A DNA stretch of 64,000 nucleotides from Oscillospiraceae bacterium (GTDB lineage: Bacteria; Bacillota; Clostridia; Oscillospirales; Acutalibacteraceae), in contig CP107220.1 of the NCBI GenBank assembly GCA_025757685.1, positions 1,323,501 to 1,387,500 on the forward strand, in the 5' to 3' direction. Position numbers and translations under genes: made by a program. Below are positions 8,696 to 17,660 of this stretch, piece after piece. The notes below the pieces were generated by a model. That model was not told where the DNA came from and made no database searches. It worked only from the letters and a program-made list of their open reading frames with translations. Positions within the stretch are counted from its first letter, which is position 1. Each line of letters begins with the position of its first letter.

Positions 8696-9421
8696 TTAAA
8701 AAGAGGATAGCAAATCATCACTGGATACATACCATTTTCCGTTTTCTTTGACCATTTCAATTGTATCATCTTCCGGATCCATTTCATCACTATACTGTAC
8801 TGTCACATGTGCAATACAATTCTTGGAGTCTTCCTTTTCGATGCTATTGACAGTGATCTTCATATTTGGTAAGTCTTCGCCCATTGCTTCTGCTAAAAAT
8901 GGGAAAACATTTGCAGCCGATGAAAAGCTAAATCCTGCAAAACTATTAAACAAATCGTCAGCACCCTTGTACGCATTGCGCGTTTCAGAATCAAAGCATT
9001 CCATGACTTCATTAATGTTGCCGTCATTAAAGGCTTTTTCCAGTTTTGCAATTGTAGCTTCCGGTGTATTGGTTTGTGTTACAACAACCGGAACGGCAAT
9101 ACCAACAGCCACAACAAGCAATAAGCTCAATATGATGGCGACAATTTTTCCTGCACCCATTGCCGCTTTCCCTTTTGCAACAACTGCAACGGAAGATCCA
9201 ATCGAAGAAGGTACACCGGCCACATTTGATGTCACAGGCGGCGTTAGACCGTTTGGTACTGCATACATATTTGGTGACACCAATCCATTGGGTGGCACCA
9301 CCGATTGTACAGATGAACGATTTTGTTTTTGCCCTCCAATTTCGATAAAACTGTAAGAACCACAATTTTTACATGGCCCAAAGCCATCTTCCGGCTTGCC
9401 ACACATTTTACATACTTTCAT
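8696..9421 (-). CDS. Zinc-ribbon membrane protein with DUF4878-like external domain
   Basis: 241 residues. The N-terminus MKVCKMCGKPEDGFGPCKNC carries four cysteines in CxxC pairs. A Pro/Gly/Val-rich linker follows, then a membrane helix (IVAIILSLLLVVAVGIAVPVVV) and an external domain beginning TPEATIAKLEKAFNDGNI, which resembles DUF4878/NTF2-like folds. The order matches the downstream neighbour at 7984-8667 and suggests a diverged pair. It lies in the FHA/kinase cluster. Function is unknown beyond membrane anchoring. Confidence 0.72.
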   Translation of the reverse strand: MKVCKMCGKPEDGFGPCKNCGSYSFIEIGGQKQNRSSVQSVVPPNGLVSPNMYAVPNGLTPPVTSNVAGVPSSIGSSVAVVAKGKAAMGAGKIVAIILSLLLVVAVGIAVPVVVTQTNTPEATIAKLEKAFNDGNINEVMECFDSETRNAYKGADDLFNSFAGFSFSSAANVFPFLAEAMGEDLPNMKITVNSIEKEDSKNCIAHVTVQYSDEMDPEDDTIEMVKENGKWYVSSDDLLSSF

Positions 9422-9439
9422 CGTACATTCCTTCCCTTG

Positions 9440-10174
9440 TTAAAATAATGAACCAGCAAAATCACTGATTAACGAACCTCCATCATGAAACGCCAGTAAA
9501 CTGGTAAACAAAGCAGAAAGACCAACCGCAAACACAATTGCCACTACGCTCGTCAAGGATAGCATAAAAGAATCCATAAATGTACTGGGCATTCTGCCGT
9601 AATTCAGCTTTGCTTCTATTACGCCAACTACATCGACTAACAATACAATTACCAAGATTACTAAGCCCGCACCATATAAAAGCAGTGAAAAAAGCATAAC
9701 AAACAGCGCTGAAAACATAAATGGGATTCGATTTGTCAGTGAGCACATATAGTAGCTATACTTTGCGGTTTCAGCCGCCTGCTGTCCCTTACGCACATAC
9801 AAACCATATAGAAATATATCAAGGAACTTAAAGCCAAATACAAAAAGACAAACCAATGGGGCTAAAAGCAAGGATGTGCCTACGCCAAAATGACCATACC
9901 CACCCTCTATACTTAAAACAATCAAATACGACAACACAAGAACAATTCCGTTCATAAGCAGTGCCGTACCGAAATCATTGCGTTGAATCGTCTCCATTTT
10001 TGCTTTTTTAGGCGATTTGAAATAATCCTTAAAGAACTTACCAAACTGGAAATTTGACTTTTTTACAGGCATAGCCTGTGTTGAAGGATAATAAACTAAG
10101 TTCTGATTTCCACACAGTGGACAATAACTCATTGAATCATCGTAACCACGCTTACAATTCATGCATACCTTCAT
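9440..10174 (-). CDS. Zinc-ribbon multi-spanning membrane protein
   Basis: 244 residues from MKVCMNCKRG. The zinc ribbon CMNC...CPLC is followed by a basic cytoplasmic linker (FKDYFKSPKKAKME) and about five membrane segments (LLMNGIVLVLSYLIVL, LLLAPLVCLFVFGFKFL, FMFSALFVMLFSLLLYG, VILVIVLLVDVVGV, VVAIVFAVGLSALFTSLL). It may belong to a Yip1-like class, but this is not certain. The start at 10174 has GGAGGAA 6 bases upstream; a start at 10216 has none. The first 22 bases overlap the end of the preceding FHA gene in another frame, indicating coupled translation. Confidence 0.7.
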   Translation of the reverse strand: MKVCMNCKRGYDDSMSYCPLCGNQNLVYYPSTQAMPVKKSNFQFGKFFKDYFKSPKKAKMETIQRNDFGTALLMNGIVLVLSYLIVLSIEGGYGHFGVGTSLLLAPLVCLFVFGFKFLDIFLYGLYVRKGQQAAETAKYSYYMCSLTNRIPFMFSALFVMLFSLLLYGAGLVILVIVLLVDVVGVIEAKLNYGRMPSTFMDSFMLSLTSVVAIVFAVGLSALFTSLLAFHDGGSLISDFAGSLF

Positions 10175-11135
10175 GGGTTGTTCCTCCTTCTTTTGATATT
10201 TCACAGTAGAATTCATTTTCAGTCTGCGCCAAATTAAAGACTTGTCCTGTTCGCACCCGATTCAAAAACTCACGGTGCTGAAGTCGCTCGTTTCCGGCAT
10301 TCATAAAAGTGCCGTTTGTGGAATAATCCCGCACATAAAAGCTTTTGCCTTTGCGCAAAACGCCACAGTGTACACGACTGACTTTTTTGTACCTACGATC
10401 AATCACGATCTGGCACCTGGCCGGGTCTTTTCCGATCTTCACTTCTGTTTGGTCCGGCAATTCCACCTGTGCACCGGCGTAAGATCCACCGCAGCAACAC
10501 AAATAATAATGTAATGCCGGCACAGCCGGACCAACCGGAATTTTTCTACTCACCGGCGGATCTTTCCCCGGCATCTGCTTTCCCTTGACCGGCTCTGGCT
10601 GATCGTGCGCACGCCGCCGTTCTAAGAAGGGACCAAGCACCAGCTCCGCATACCGATGATACTGCAAAGCAAAAGCTACACATTGCAGAAGAAAAGCCAG
10701 CGGCACACCAAACCCCAACCGTCCCTTCCCCTCTAAGATATAAGAAGCATGAAAGCGATTGGTATAGAATAAGATCTCAATCAAAACAGCCGTACAATAG
10801 AATGCAAAACACAAAAGCGCAAACGCAAACAAGGCCCGTTCCGCCACGACCAGGTCTTTGATTTTATCTCGTACAGCAGCCAATATAAAAAATACAACCA
10901 TAAAAAGCAGCGAAAAAATCAAAAGTACCACCACAGCCTGTGCAAAATTCGCCAGCCGTGTATAGAAATACTGCTGATACGGGTCGTAATCGCCCGTTAA
11001 ACCCATCTGCCAAAACCGTAGAGAGCCAACCAGTTTGGCCCCTCGATCCGTATGTAAGGAGAACAGACCAAAGAAATAAAACGGCACACTGCACGCAAAT
11101 AAAAGTACAGACAAGAATTCATATTTGTATTTCAC
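10152..11135 (-). CDS. Membrane FHA-domain protein A
   Basis: About 327 residues, GTG start with AGAGGTGA upstream. The first ~185 residues hold about four membrane helices (FLSVLLFACSVPFYFFGLF, VVVLLIFSLLFMVVFFILAAV and others). The C-terminal ~95 residues are an FHA phosphothreonine-reading domain with IGKDPARCQIVIDRRYKK, S-R-V-H and S-T-N-G-T-F, the canonical contact residues. It closely matches the FHA parts of the two genes transcribed before it (11201 and 12100), so these three look like tandem duplicates. A terminator-like hairpin separates it from gene B, so it may have its own promoter or depend on read-through. Confidence 0.82.
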   Translation of the reverse strand: MKYKYEFLSVLLFACSVPFYFFGLFSLHTDRGAKLVGSLRFWQMGLTGDYDPYQQYFYTRLANFAQAVVVLLIFSLLFMVVFFILAAVRDKIKDLVVAERALFAFALLCFAFYCTAVLIEILFYTNRFHASYILEGKGRLGFGVPLAFLLQCVAFALQYHRYAELVLGPFLERRRAHDQPEPVKGKQMPGKDPPVSRKIPVGPAVPALHYYLCCCGGSYAGAQVELPDQTEVKIGKDPARCQIVIDRRYKKVSRVHCGVLRKGKSFYVRDYSTNGTFMNAGNERLQHREFLNRVRTGQVFNLAQTENEFYCEISKEGGTTHEGMHEL

Positions 11136-11148
11136 AAATTCACCTCTA

Positions 11149-11192
11149 AAAAAATGTGTTAAAAAGCCTTGGGTACTTCTTAACACATTTTT
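11149..11192 (-). terminator. Terminator-like hairpin inside the FHA cluster
   Basis: The 13-base stem AAAAATGTGTTAA / TTAACACATTTTT encloses about 18 bases and ends in a T run on the minus strand, between two FHA genes. It may fully or partly split the cluster into two transcripts. Confidence 0.7.
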
Positions 11193-11200
11193 GTCGATTG

Positions 11201-12076
11201 TTAGCCTAATTTAAAGGTGTTGTCTGTTCCGGCAAGATTCAACAGCGTACCTGCCTGCAAATATGACGGGGAATTCGGCTGTAATTTGTGTCCGCCGACT
11301 ACGCTTGTTCCATTCGTCGAACGATCTGTCACAATATAAATATCTTGCATCGTATCATATTCTACAATGCAATGTACGCGAGACACTTTCTTGTAGCTAC
11401 GATCAATCACAATAGAGCACTGTGCTGGATCTTTACCAATAACCAAGCGCTCACCGGACACAACAGGAATACTATATCCCGCACAGCAACCACTTGTAAA
11501 AGTTACTCGACCTGTAAGAACTGTTGTTGATGCAGACCCACCAATATTATTCGGATCAACTTCAAATCCGGAGATATCCTCTACCTTTTTTGCTGTAAAT
11601 GCAGCGGCAATGATTGTGAGAACAAATGAAGTCAACAACAGCACCGTATTCAGCCAAAGGCCAATCCCTGGCTTCAACAAACCTTCTCCGTTTGCAAAAA
11701 TCATAATTATGAATACAAGACTAATTACAACTGTTACGCCATTCAAAATACAGCTAATAACTTTGCATGGTTTGTTCTTAAAAATATCCAAAACAGCTGA
11801 AACAATAGGAAGTACCAAATCCGCTATAACGGCCACAATAAACATTACATCAACTGCACCGTCAATACTTTGAATAATACTTCCAAGGTCTACAAGGTTT
11901 ATGCCGGCAGAAAGGCCTAAAAAGCTTTCCGTTGTAACAATAGGCAAAAACAGCATCGCGATGCTCACAATGGACAAGCCCATCGCTACAAAACCAAGCA
12001 CTCTTGCGGTTTTTGCCTTTTTTTGAATCTTATCATCTACTACAGGAACAACACCTGCGATATTTTCATCAACCAT
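11201..12076 (-). CDS. Membrane FHA-domain protein B
   Basis: 291 residues. About four membrane helices lie between residues 25 and 165 (VLGFVAMGLSIVSIAMLFLPIV, VDVMFIVAVIADLVLPIVSAV and others). A C-terminal FHA domain of about 95 residues has VIGKDPAQCSIVIDRSYKK, S-R-V-H-C and S-T-N-G-T, all key pThr contacts intact. A conserved G-Y-S-I-P-V strand precedes it, shared with protein C. The protein should read phosphothreonine on the cytoplasmic face of the membrane. It is followed by the hairpin at 11149-11192. Substrates are presumably phosphorylated by the kinases at 14576 or 24329. Confidence 0.83.
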   Translation of the reverse strand: MVDENIAGVVPVVDDKIQKKAKTARVLGFVAMGLSIVSIAMLFLPIVTTESFLGLSAGINLVDLGSIIQSIDGAVDVMFIVAVIADLVLPIVSAVLDIFKNKPCKVISCILNGVTVVISLVFIIMIFANGEGLLKPGIGLWLNTVLLLTSFVLTIIAAAFTAKKVEDISGFEVDPNNIGGSASTTVLTGRVTFTSGCCAGYSIPVVSGERLVIGKDPAQCSIVIDRSYKKVSRVHCIVEYDTMQDIYIVTDRSTNGTSVVGGHKLQPNSPSYLQAGTLLNLAGTDNTFKLG

Positions 12077-12099
12077 AATTTTTCCTTTCTGAAGAACCG

Positions 12100-12948
12100 T
12101 TAAATCAATCGAATAATTGTATCCGTTCGTGCCAGGGATAATAATGCGTTGCTTGGCAGTGCAATCGGCTGCTCCGGTGTTAGGCGCTTGCCGTTCTCCA
12201 TAAATGTACCATTGGTAGAATGATCTGTAACTACAAACTGCTCCAGCGCATAATCGTAGCTAATGGTACACTGCACGCGAGAGATCTTGGTGTACCGACG
12301 ATCAATCACCACAGAGCATAAGGACGGATCTTTACCGATCACCACCTGCTCCGCATTGCGCACCGGAATTTGATACCCTTTACAGGCACCGGAAACAAAG
12401 CAGATTTTGTGGTCACCAAGGCAATCCGGCCGCTGCAACTCTGCGTGTATCGCCTGTACTGCCCGTTGTTTACGCGCCCTGCATAAAAAAGCAATGGACA
12501 AGCCATTGCATACGGTGGAAAACACCAGCAAAACCAGTATCACCACTTCTGCATAAGCAAGCACAAGATGCAAGTCCTTTGCCGTACACAGCAAAATGGA
12601 CTGCACAGTATGACTGATTGCCGCAATGGCAGTCATTGTCGTACCAATGATCCGAAACACCCGGGTCGGCACCCAACTAAGCACCCCAGCCACCACCGTA
12701 AGAAGCAGCAATACCACAAACAGCACTGCATGGGTCCGCAAAATATACGCCGTGTTTCCCTGCAGCAAAGAAGCCTGCTGAAACAGATCAATCAATGTGA
12801 TCCATTTCTTTTGCTCCTGCTGAAAAAACATGGCTAAGAAGTAAAATGGCACAGTACACAGACTGAGGCAAACAGCCGCAAATTGCAAACCACCTGCCAG
12901 CTTGCGCCACTTTTCATCCCGTTTTCGGCTTATTTTCTTTTGGCTCAT
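12100..12948 (-). CDS. Membrane FHA-domain protein C (H to Q variant)
   Basis: 282 residues. Basic N-terminus (QKKISRKRDEK), four membrane helices in residues 20-165, then an FHA domain with VIGKDPSLCSVVIDRRYTK and S-T-N-G-T-F. The usual S-R-x-H motif reads S-R-V-Q, so the structural histidine is glutamine; the arginine and NGT contacts remain. The start at 12948 lies 5 bases after the upstream stop with no clear ribosome site, so translation probably depends on coupling. A longer frame to 13008 would overlap the upstream gene. Confidence 0.78.
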   Translation of the reverse strand: MSQKKISRKRDEKWRKLAGGLQFAAVCLSLCTVPFYFLAMFFQQEQKKWITLIDLFQQASLLQGNTAYILRTHAVLFVVLLLLTVVAGVLSWVPTRVFRIIGTTMTAIAAISHTVQSILLCTAKDLHLVLAYAEVVILVLLVFSTVCNGLSIAFLCRARKQRAVQAIHAELQRPDCLGDHKICFVSGACKGYQIPVRNAEQVVIGKDPSLCSVVIDRRYTKISRVQCTISYDYALEQFVVTDHSTNGTFMENGKRLTPEQPIALPSNALLSLARTDTIIRLI

Positions 12949-12953
12949 GGGAA

Positions 12954-13559
12954 TTATTTTTTCTCGGTTTTTTTGCCGTCTGTCCAGTTGAATGCCTTGG
13001 AACAGCAAGGAACAAACAACAATTTTGTTGCACCTACGGTGATCACATCATTGGGGGCAATCACCTTAGACTCCAGCACCACGCTATCATTCAGATAAGA
13101 CAGCTCCTTAGAAGCGCCGGGCTGGATCAAATACACATTCTCCTTAGGCTCATACACCACAATGGCGTGCGCTGTTCTGGACACGGACGGGTCGCCCTCC
13201 AGCACAACATCCATATCTGAGCCGCGGCCGATAAAATTGCGCCCGGAGGTTAGGCGAAAGTCCTTGCCGATCAGATTGCCCTCAATGCAGACCAGCCAGC
13301 CGACTACCGGCTCCAGACCCATATCTTCTTCATAAAAGCCGACCGTCTTTTGAATGTCTGTATCCAGGACCGTAGGCGGCACCGTGTTCTGCGTAGTTGT
13401 AGTGGTCACTTCCGTCTCCGGCTGTGTGGGACCAATGTCCGACTGCTCGTTTGCAGGCATCGTTTGGGAAAATCCGGATTGCATATCACTGCAATAGGGA
13501 CATGCCGGGAACTTGTCCGCGTCATAGTAGTGGTTGTTGTTACATTTAATCAGGTTCAT
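12954..13559 (-). CDS. Zinc-ribbon FHA protein, GarA/OdhI-like layout (paralogue 1)
   Basis: 201 residues, soluble. It has an N-terminal CNNNHYYDADKFPACPYC zinc-binding-like module and a Thr-rich linker (ETEVTTTTTQNTVPPT). The motif K-T-V-G-F-Y follows (T72), then an FHA domain from about residue 85 (VVGWLVCIEG, RNFIGRGSDMDVVLEGDP, S-R-T-A-H-A). The insertion between S-R and H, and the lack of a plain N-G-T (YLNDSVV instead), mark a divergent subfamily shared with the paralogue at 17647. In GarA/OdhI-type proteins, a phosphorylated N-terminal Thr docks on the protein's own FHA domain; T72 is a candidate for such a switch (inference). Confidence 0.82.
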   Translation of the reverse strand: MNLIKCNNNHYYDADKFPACPYCSDMQSGFSQTMPANEQSDIGPTQPETEVTTTTTQNTVPPTVLDTDIQKTVGFYEEDMGLEPVVGWLVCIEGNLIGKDFRLTSGRNFIGRGSDMDVVLEGDPSVSRTAHAIVVYEPKENVYLIQPGASKELSYLNDSVVLESKVIAPNDVITVGATKLLFVPCCSKAFNWTDGKKTEKK

Positions 13560-13574
13560 TGTTTTCTCTCCTTA

Positions 13575-14537
13575 CTACTTGATTTTTATTAAAATCACAG
13601 AGGTATTGTCTTGCCCTCTGAAATTTTTATCTGTGGCGGCTGCTGTCAACTTAAACGCAGCCAGGTTCATATCTTCTGCCGTCTCCTGCAAAACATCAAT
13701 CATTTCTTGCCGGGAAAGCAAGCGGTACAGGCCATCGGAACACAGCACAATCACATCGCCTGATTTTAACTGCAACGGCTGCAAATTGATCTCCACCATG
13801 CTAAGTTCACGAATACCGCAATAACTGATTAGCGCCTCTCGCTTTGGGTGACTCAAGGCCTCCTGCTCTGTGATCTCGCCGCTGCGCACCTTCTCCATCA
13901 ATCGGGTCAGGTAATTTTGGTCATGTGTCAGCTGCAACATTTTGCCATCGCGAACCAAATAAATTCTGGAGTCGCCGATATTCAAAAAATGCAGTTCCTC
14001 GCCGTCTACCGCAGCAGCAATCAAAGTGGCACCGGCTTGCAACGGCACGCCGTTTTCATCTTTCAGCCCACGCACCAGCGTGTTGATTTTTTCTGCTTCT
14101 GTGCGAAAAAAATCCAGATAACTGTGGGTACAATGCCGCCACATGATGCGATAATAATCATCAAACAAGGTTTGCGTTGCACAGGCGCTGGCCTGCTCTC
14201 CGCCGCGCAAGCCGCCCATACCGTCGCTGAGTACACATAGGAATTTGGGGTGTTCTTCTAACAAAAGTTGCGTATCACAGGGAATGGTCACACTGTCTTG
14301 CTGACTTTGACGCCGACCGATCACCGATGAACTGCCCACTAAAACATGGTCATTTTCTACCAGAAGCTCCGTTTTCACATTATAGCCGCCGGTATTCTGT
14401 ACTGCCATCTGTGTGTCTTCCGGCGTGCTTTCCGTCTCTGCCAAATTCGCCGTGCTTTGGATTTGTGTACGCTCCAGATAGGCCTGAGCGAATTCCAAAT
14501 ACGCTTCATTCTTTTTGCGTCGTTCACTGTTTTTCAT
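13575..14537 (-). CDS. PP2C-family Ser/Thr protein phosphatase
   Basis: 320 residues; a non-catalytic N-terminus of about 70 residues precedes a PP2C (PPM) domain. Metal-binding motifs are present: S-D-G-M-G-G near residue 105, N-I-G-D-S-R-I-Y, L-T-H-D-Q-N, L-C-S-D-G-L and the final G-Q-D-N-T. The enzyme should remove phosphate from Ser/Thr residues written by the neighbouring kinases. It sits between a kinase-FHA fusion and an FHA gene, like PppA or Stp in other systems. The other phosphatase of the cluster (25977) has a shorter N-terminus. Confidence 0.9.
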   Translation of the reverse strand: MKNSERRKKNEAYLEFAQAYLERTQIQSTANLAETESTPEDTQMAVQNTGGYNVKTELLVENDHVLVGSSSVIGRRQSQQDSVTIPCDTQLLLEEHPKFLCVLSDGMGGLRGGEQASACATQTLFDDYYRIMWRHCTHSYLDFFRTEAEKINTLVRGLKDENGVPLQAGATLIAAAVDGEELHFLNIGDSRIYLVRDGKMLQLTHDQNYLTRLMEKVRSGEITEQEALSHPKREALISYCGIRELSMVEINLQPLQLKSGDVIVLCSDGLYRLLSRQEMIDVLQETAEDMNLAAFKLTAAATDKNFRGQDNTSVILIKIK

Positions 14538-14575
14538 CGCTTTTTCCGCCTATATTCTGACGATCGTTGCCCATT

Positions 14576-15904
14576 TTATGTTGCCACCAGTTGGATAATA
14601 ATGTGTTCCCGTGCCAGGTACAAAATAGACCCGGGCACAATCTGCTCCGGCTGATTGTAGCGCAAGCGCTTACCATTTTGCATATATGTGCCGTTGGTAG
14701 ACACATCCGTCACAATAAAGCGCTGCTTTTGCGCATTATATGTAATCAGGCAATGACGCTTGCTGATAATCATATCCGTGGATGGTACCAACGCATTGCA
14801 AGCGGCCAAACGACCCACAGACACGGTCTCACCAGGCTTAAACCACACCCGCTGCCCCACATTGGTGCCGGCCACACAAGTTACTATACAGGTCGGCAAG
14901 GCAGGTGGATTTGGCGGTGGCTGCGGAATTGTCCGCTCCGTCCAACCGCCACAGACCAATTCATCAATAAATTGCATACAAGTTTGAGTACGCTTGGCAT
15001 AATCAATCTCTAACGCATGGCGCACCGCCTGTGCCATAGAGGCAGAGATGGGCAATCCCATTTGGTCCAGCGGCTGCAACTGATCCGCCTGCATTCTGGA
15101 CAGAGAATCCTGTGGCACCTTGCCGGAAACAATATAATAAAGTGTTGCCGCCAACGCGTACACATCGGTCCAGGTATTTTGGTTGCCATTCTTGGAATAC
15201 TGCTCCGGAGGGGCAAACCCGGGTTTCAGCAGCACGCTGTTCTCCTGTTCGCTATCTTCCACGCACTTTCTTGCCGCGCCAAAATCAATAAGCTTAATCT
15301 CTGTTCCGCCAAGCAGAATATAAATATTCTCCGGGCTAATGTCCCGGTGCAAAATATGGCCGGCGTGCACTTGTTGCAGCGCCCGGGCCGCTTTCACAAT
15401 ATAGTTCCCGGCCAAAGCCGGATCCAGGCGCCCGCCGTGGCTCTTTACATACGCTTTCAAATTGCAGCCATCCAGGTATTCCATCACCAAATAGGCAGTG
15501 TTATTCTCCTGAAAATGGGTAAAAATCTGCACAATACCTTGCACATTCTCAAACTGATACAAGGTTTTGATCTCATCAATATAGCTGATTTTACCGCGCT
15601 CAAAAATCCTGGCTGCCTTGGTATCGCCGGGGATCGGCACCACCTGACAGCCTGTGCGCTGCGCATAATTTGAGGGCATATACTCTTTAATGGCAACCAC
15701 ACGATTCTTAAAGGTGTCCAGCGCCTTATAGGTAATGCCAAATCCGCCCTGACCCAACACGCGACCGATCATATACTGGTCATTTAAGGAAGTGTATAGC
15801 GGCAAAGCGTCCGTACTGTGTGCATATTCCCTTGTATCAAAGCTGCAATGACTACACCGTGTGGCACCGGGCTGCAATACAGAAAAACAATTTGGACAAT
15901 ACAT
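14576..15904 (-). CDS. Zinc-ribbon / Ser-Thr kinase / FHA fusion protein
   Basis: 442 residues in three parts. Residues 1-22 form a zinc ribbon (C3, C6, C17, C20). Residues about 43-310 form a Hanks-type kinase: glycine loop G-Q-G-G-F-G, lysine K73 in AIKEYMP, H-R-D at 186-188, D-F-G at 207-209, and an A-P-P-E-Q activation segment. Residues about 345-440 form an FHA domain (SVGRLAACNALVP, S-K-R-H, S-T-N-G-T). There is no membrane helix, so it is cytoplasmic. Kinase and reader in one chain suggest that it docks on phosphorylated partners or on itself. It is followed by a PP2C gene. Confidence 0.9.
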   Translation of the reverse strand: MYCPNCFSVLQPGATRCSHCSFDTREYAHSTDALPLYTSLNDQYMIGRVLGQGGFGITYKALDTFKNRVVAIKEYMPSNYAQRTGCQVVPIPGDTKAARIFERGKISYIDEIKTLYQFENVQGIVQIFTHFQENNTAYLVMEYLDGCNLKAYVKSHGGRLDPALAGNYIVKAARALQQVHAGHILHRDISPENIYILLGGTEIKLIDFGAARKCVEDSEQENSVLLKPGFAPPEQYSKNGNQNTWTDVYALAATLYYIVSGKVPQDSLSRMQADQLQPLDQMGLPISASMAQAVRHALEIDYAKRTQTCMQFIDELVCGGWTERTIPQPPPNPPALPTCIVTCVAGTNVGQRVWFKPGETVSVGRLAACNALVPSTDMIISKRHCLITYNAQKQRFIVTDVSTNGTYMQNGKRLRYNQPEQIVPGSILYLAREHIIIQLVAT

Positions 15905-15914
15905 AGTTATTTCC

Positions 15915-17660
15915 TTAAAATTCCACTTTAATCGTTGACAAACCGGCTGTAATTGTATAACCGGGCTGCAATTTTTGCTTATCTTTCACCCTTGCGCCAT
16001 TAACAAATGTGCCGTTTGCCGAGTGCAAATCTGCAATCAAAACAACGCCGTCCTTCACTTCCAGCGCAAAATGCTGCCGGGATAATTTAGGGTCATCAAT
16101 ATACACATCACAAACACTGCTTCGACCAACAAAAGCGCTGCCCTGCACAGCCAACTGCACCGTATGCAGCGGGGCACCCGCCGTTTGAATATGCAGTGTA
16201 ATATTCATCGTCGCTGGTACAGCCGCGCGTACATGGTGGCGTTCTTCCACCACCTGCACTTCCTGTGTTTCAAAAAGCTCCTTAATGGTCTTTACATTTT
16301 TCTTCTTTTTCAGTCCTAAAAGGATCAAATAAAATGCCAACAGCACCAGCAAAACCGCAAGAGCAACAAGCAAATACGGCAACACGCGCAAAAATGGATT
16401 TTTGCCCTGCAACTCCAGACCCTTTATAGGCTGTACCGCATTGGCATTTTGACTTAAATCCGTAATACCAAGAAAGGTAAAATCATATGTACCGGAATAA
16501 ATCTCCTTGTCCATCCAGACGGTATAGCTGCCATCCGCATTCTTCTCTGCTTTCTTGACAGCCAGTGGCTTGTCTTTGCCGGTGCGGGTAATTTGATACG
16601 CTCCGTTTTCCAGCGCCTTAGCATTAACGGGCACAGCCCCATTCAATCCATCCTGCTGATAGCAGATCTGAAAAGCCTGATGATCCGCACTTACACTAAT
16701 CTCTGCCTGCACCGGTGCCTGGGTTTTTACCGCTGTGTCCAACAGCACAGTCTCTTTATACACCGTACCGCCCACGGTCAATGCCAATTCTCTTGCACGA
16801 TTATCCACCGCTTGATCCGTCACAAAACAGGCAACCGATGATTGTAAGGTGCGCTTGTATAATTGCTCCAGAACCGGTGTAAAGGACGGCGTTTTTTGAT
16901 AGTCATAAATTTGAGCTTCTCCACCGGATACCCGGCTGAGCGTGCGCAAGCGTTTATAGGTACTGCTATTCACTGCTCGAGTATTGCACACAGTATAAAG
17001 TGGGACCTTGTTGTATTGATACTTGACCTGCACCTCACTCAGATCTATTCCGTTGCTGTAATCCGCACTCACATCGGTGAGTAAAATAAAATGTAGCACC
17101 TGGTATTGGTCGCTCAATGCAGACACTTGGTCAAACAGTTGATCCAGCGCCGTGTTCAAATCCGTCGCGTCCTCATCGCCTTTTAAGGCAGCTACACTCG
17201 CCGCGACTTTCTTGGCGCTGTCCGCATCTTTGGCCGTACCCAAGCACTTGGGCAGCCCTGCACCGATGGAATAAACACCGATCTGATGGTCGGCACTCGC
17301 CTGCTTTAACAGCGCCTGCACACCGGTTTTCAGTTGATCAAAGGACCCCCGCGGGCAAATGTTGTCCTGGGTCATAGAGGCGGAATTATCCAGCAAAACA
17401 CAGGTCAGTGTTTTTTGATTATCCGTACGGTCCAAACTGTACAGAGTCATTTCAGCATTACCCAGTTTGCCCTGCACTTCCGCAGCATGTACATCCTGGG
17501 ATTTGATCTCCACTTGCAAATACGGCACATTGCTGCGCACCATTCCGATCTGATCCGTAGCATTCAAATTCTCCGCAAAAGCAGTAGTCGGAAGAAATAA
17601 CATCGCCGTGCAAAGCAAAGCGGACAATACGGCAGCGCCGATTCCCTTACCTATTCTCAT
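15915..17660 (-). CDS. Transmembrane VWA-FHA protein
   Basis: 581 residues. A signal peptide (about 1-29) is followed by an extracellular von Willebrand A domain with a MIDAS D-x-S-x-S at 91-95 (DNSAS). After a beta-rich spacer comes a membrane helix (VLPYLLVALAVLLVLLAFYLIL) with a K-K-K-K stop, then a cytoplasmic FHA domain (FVGRSSVCDVYIDDP, S-R-Q-H, S-A-N-G-T-F). It therefore links a metal-dependent ligand-binding module outside to a phosphothreonine reader inside, which makes it a good candidate for transmembrane coupling with the kinases. The start at 17660 overlaps the preceding gene by 14 bases; the ribosome site (GAGG) is somewhat distant. Confidence 0.85.
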   Translation of the reverse strand: MRIGKGIGAAVLSALLCTAMLFLPTTAFAENLNATDQIGMVRSNVPYLQVEIKSQDVHAAEVQGKLGNAEMTLYSLDRTDNQKTLTCVLLDNSASMTQDNICPRGSFDQLKTGVQALLKQASADHQIGVYSIGAGLPKCLGTAKDADSAKKVAASVAALKGDEDATDLNTALDQLFDQVSALSDQYQVLHFILLTDVSADYSNGIDLSEVQVKYQYNKVPLYTVCNTRAVNSSTYKRLRTLSRVSGGEAQIYDYQKTPSFTPVLEQLYKRTLQSSVACFVTDQAVDNRARELALTVGGTVYKETVLLDTAVKTQAPVQAEISVSADHQAFQICYQQDGLNGAVPVNAKALENGAYQITRTGKDKPLAVKKAEKNADGSYTVWMDKEIYSGTYDFTFLGITDLSQNANAVQPIKGLELQGKNPFLRVLPYLLVALAVLLVLLAFYLILLGLKKKKNVKTIKELFETQEVQVVEERHHVRAAVPATMNITLHIQTAGAPLHTVQLAVQGSAFVGRSSVCDVYIDDPKLSRQHFALEVKDGVVLIADLHSANGTFVNGARVKDKQKLQPGYTITAGLSTIKVEF

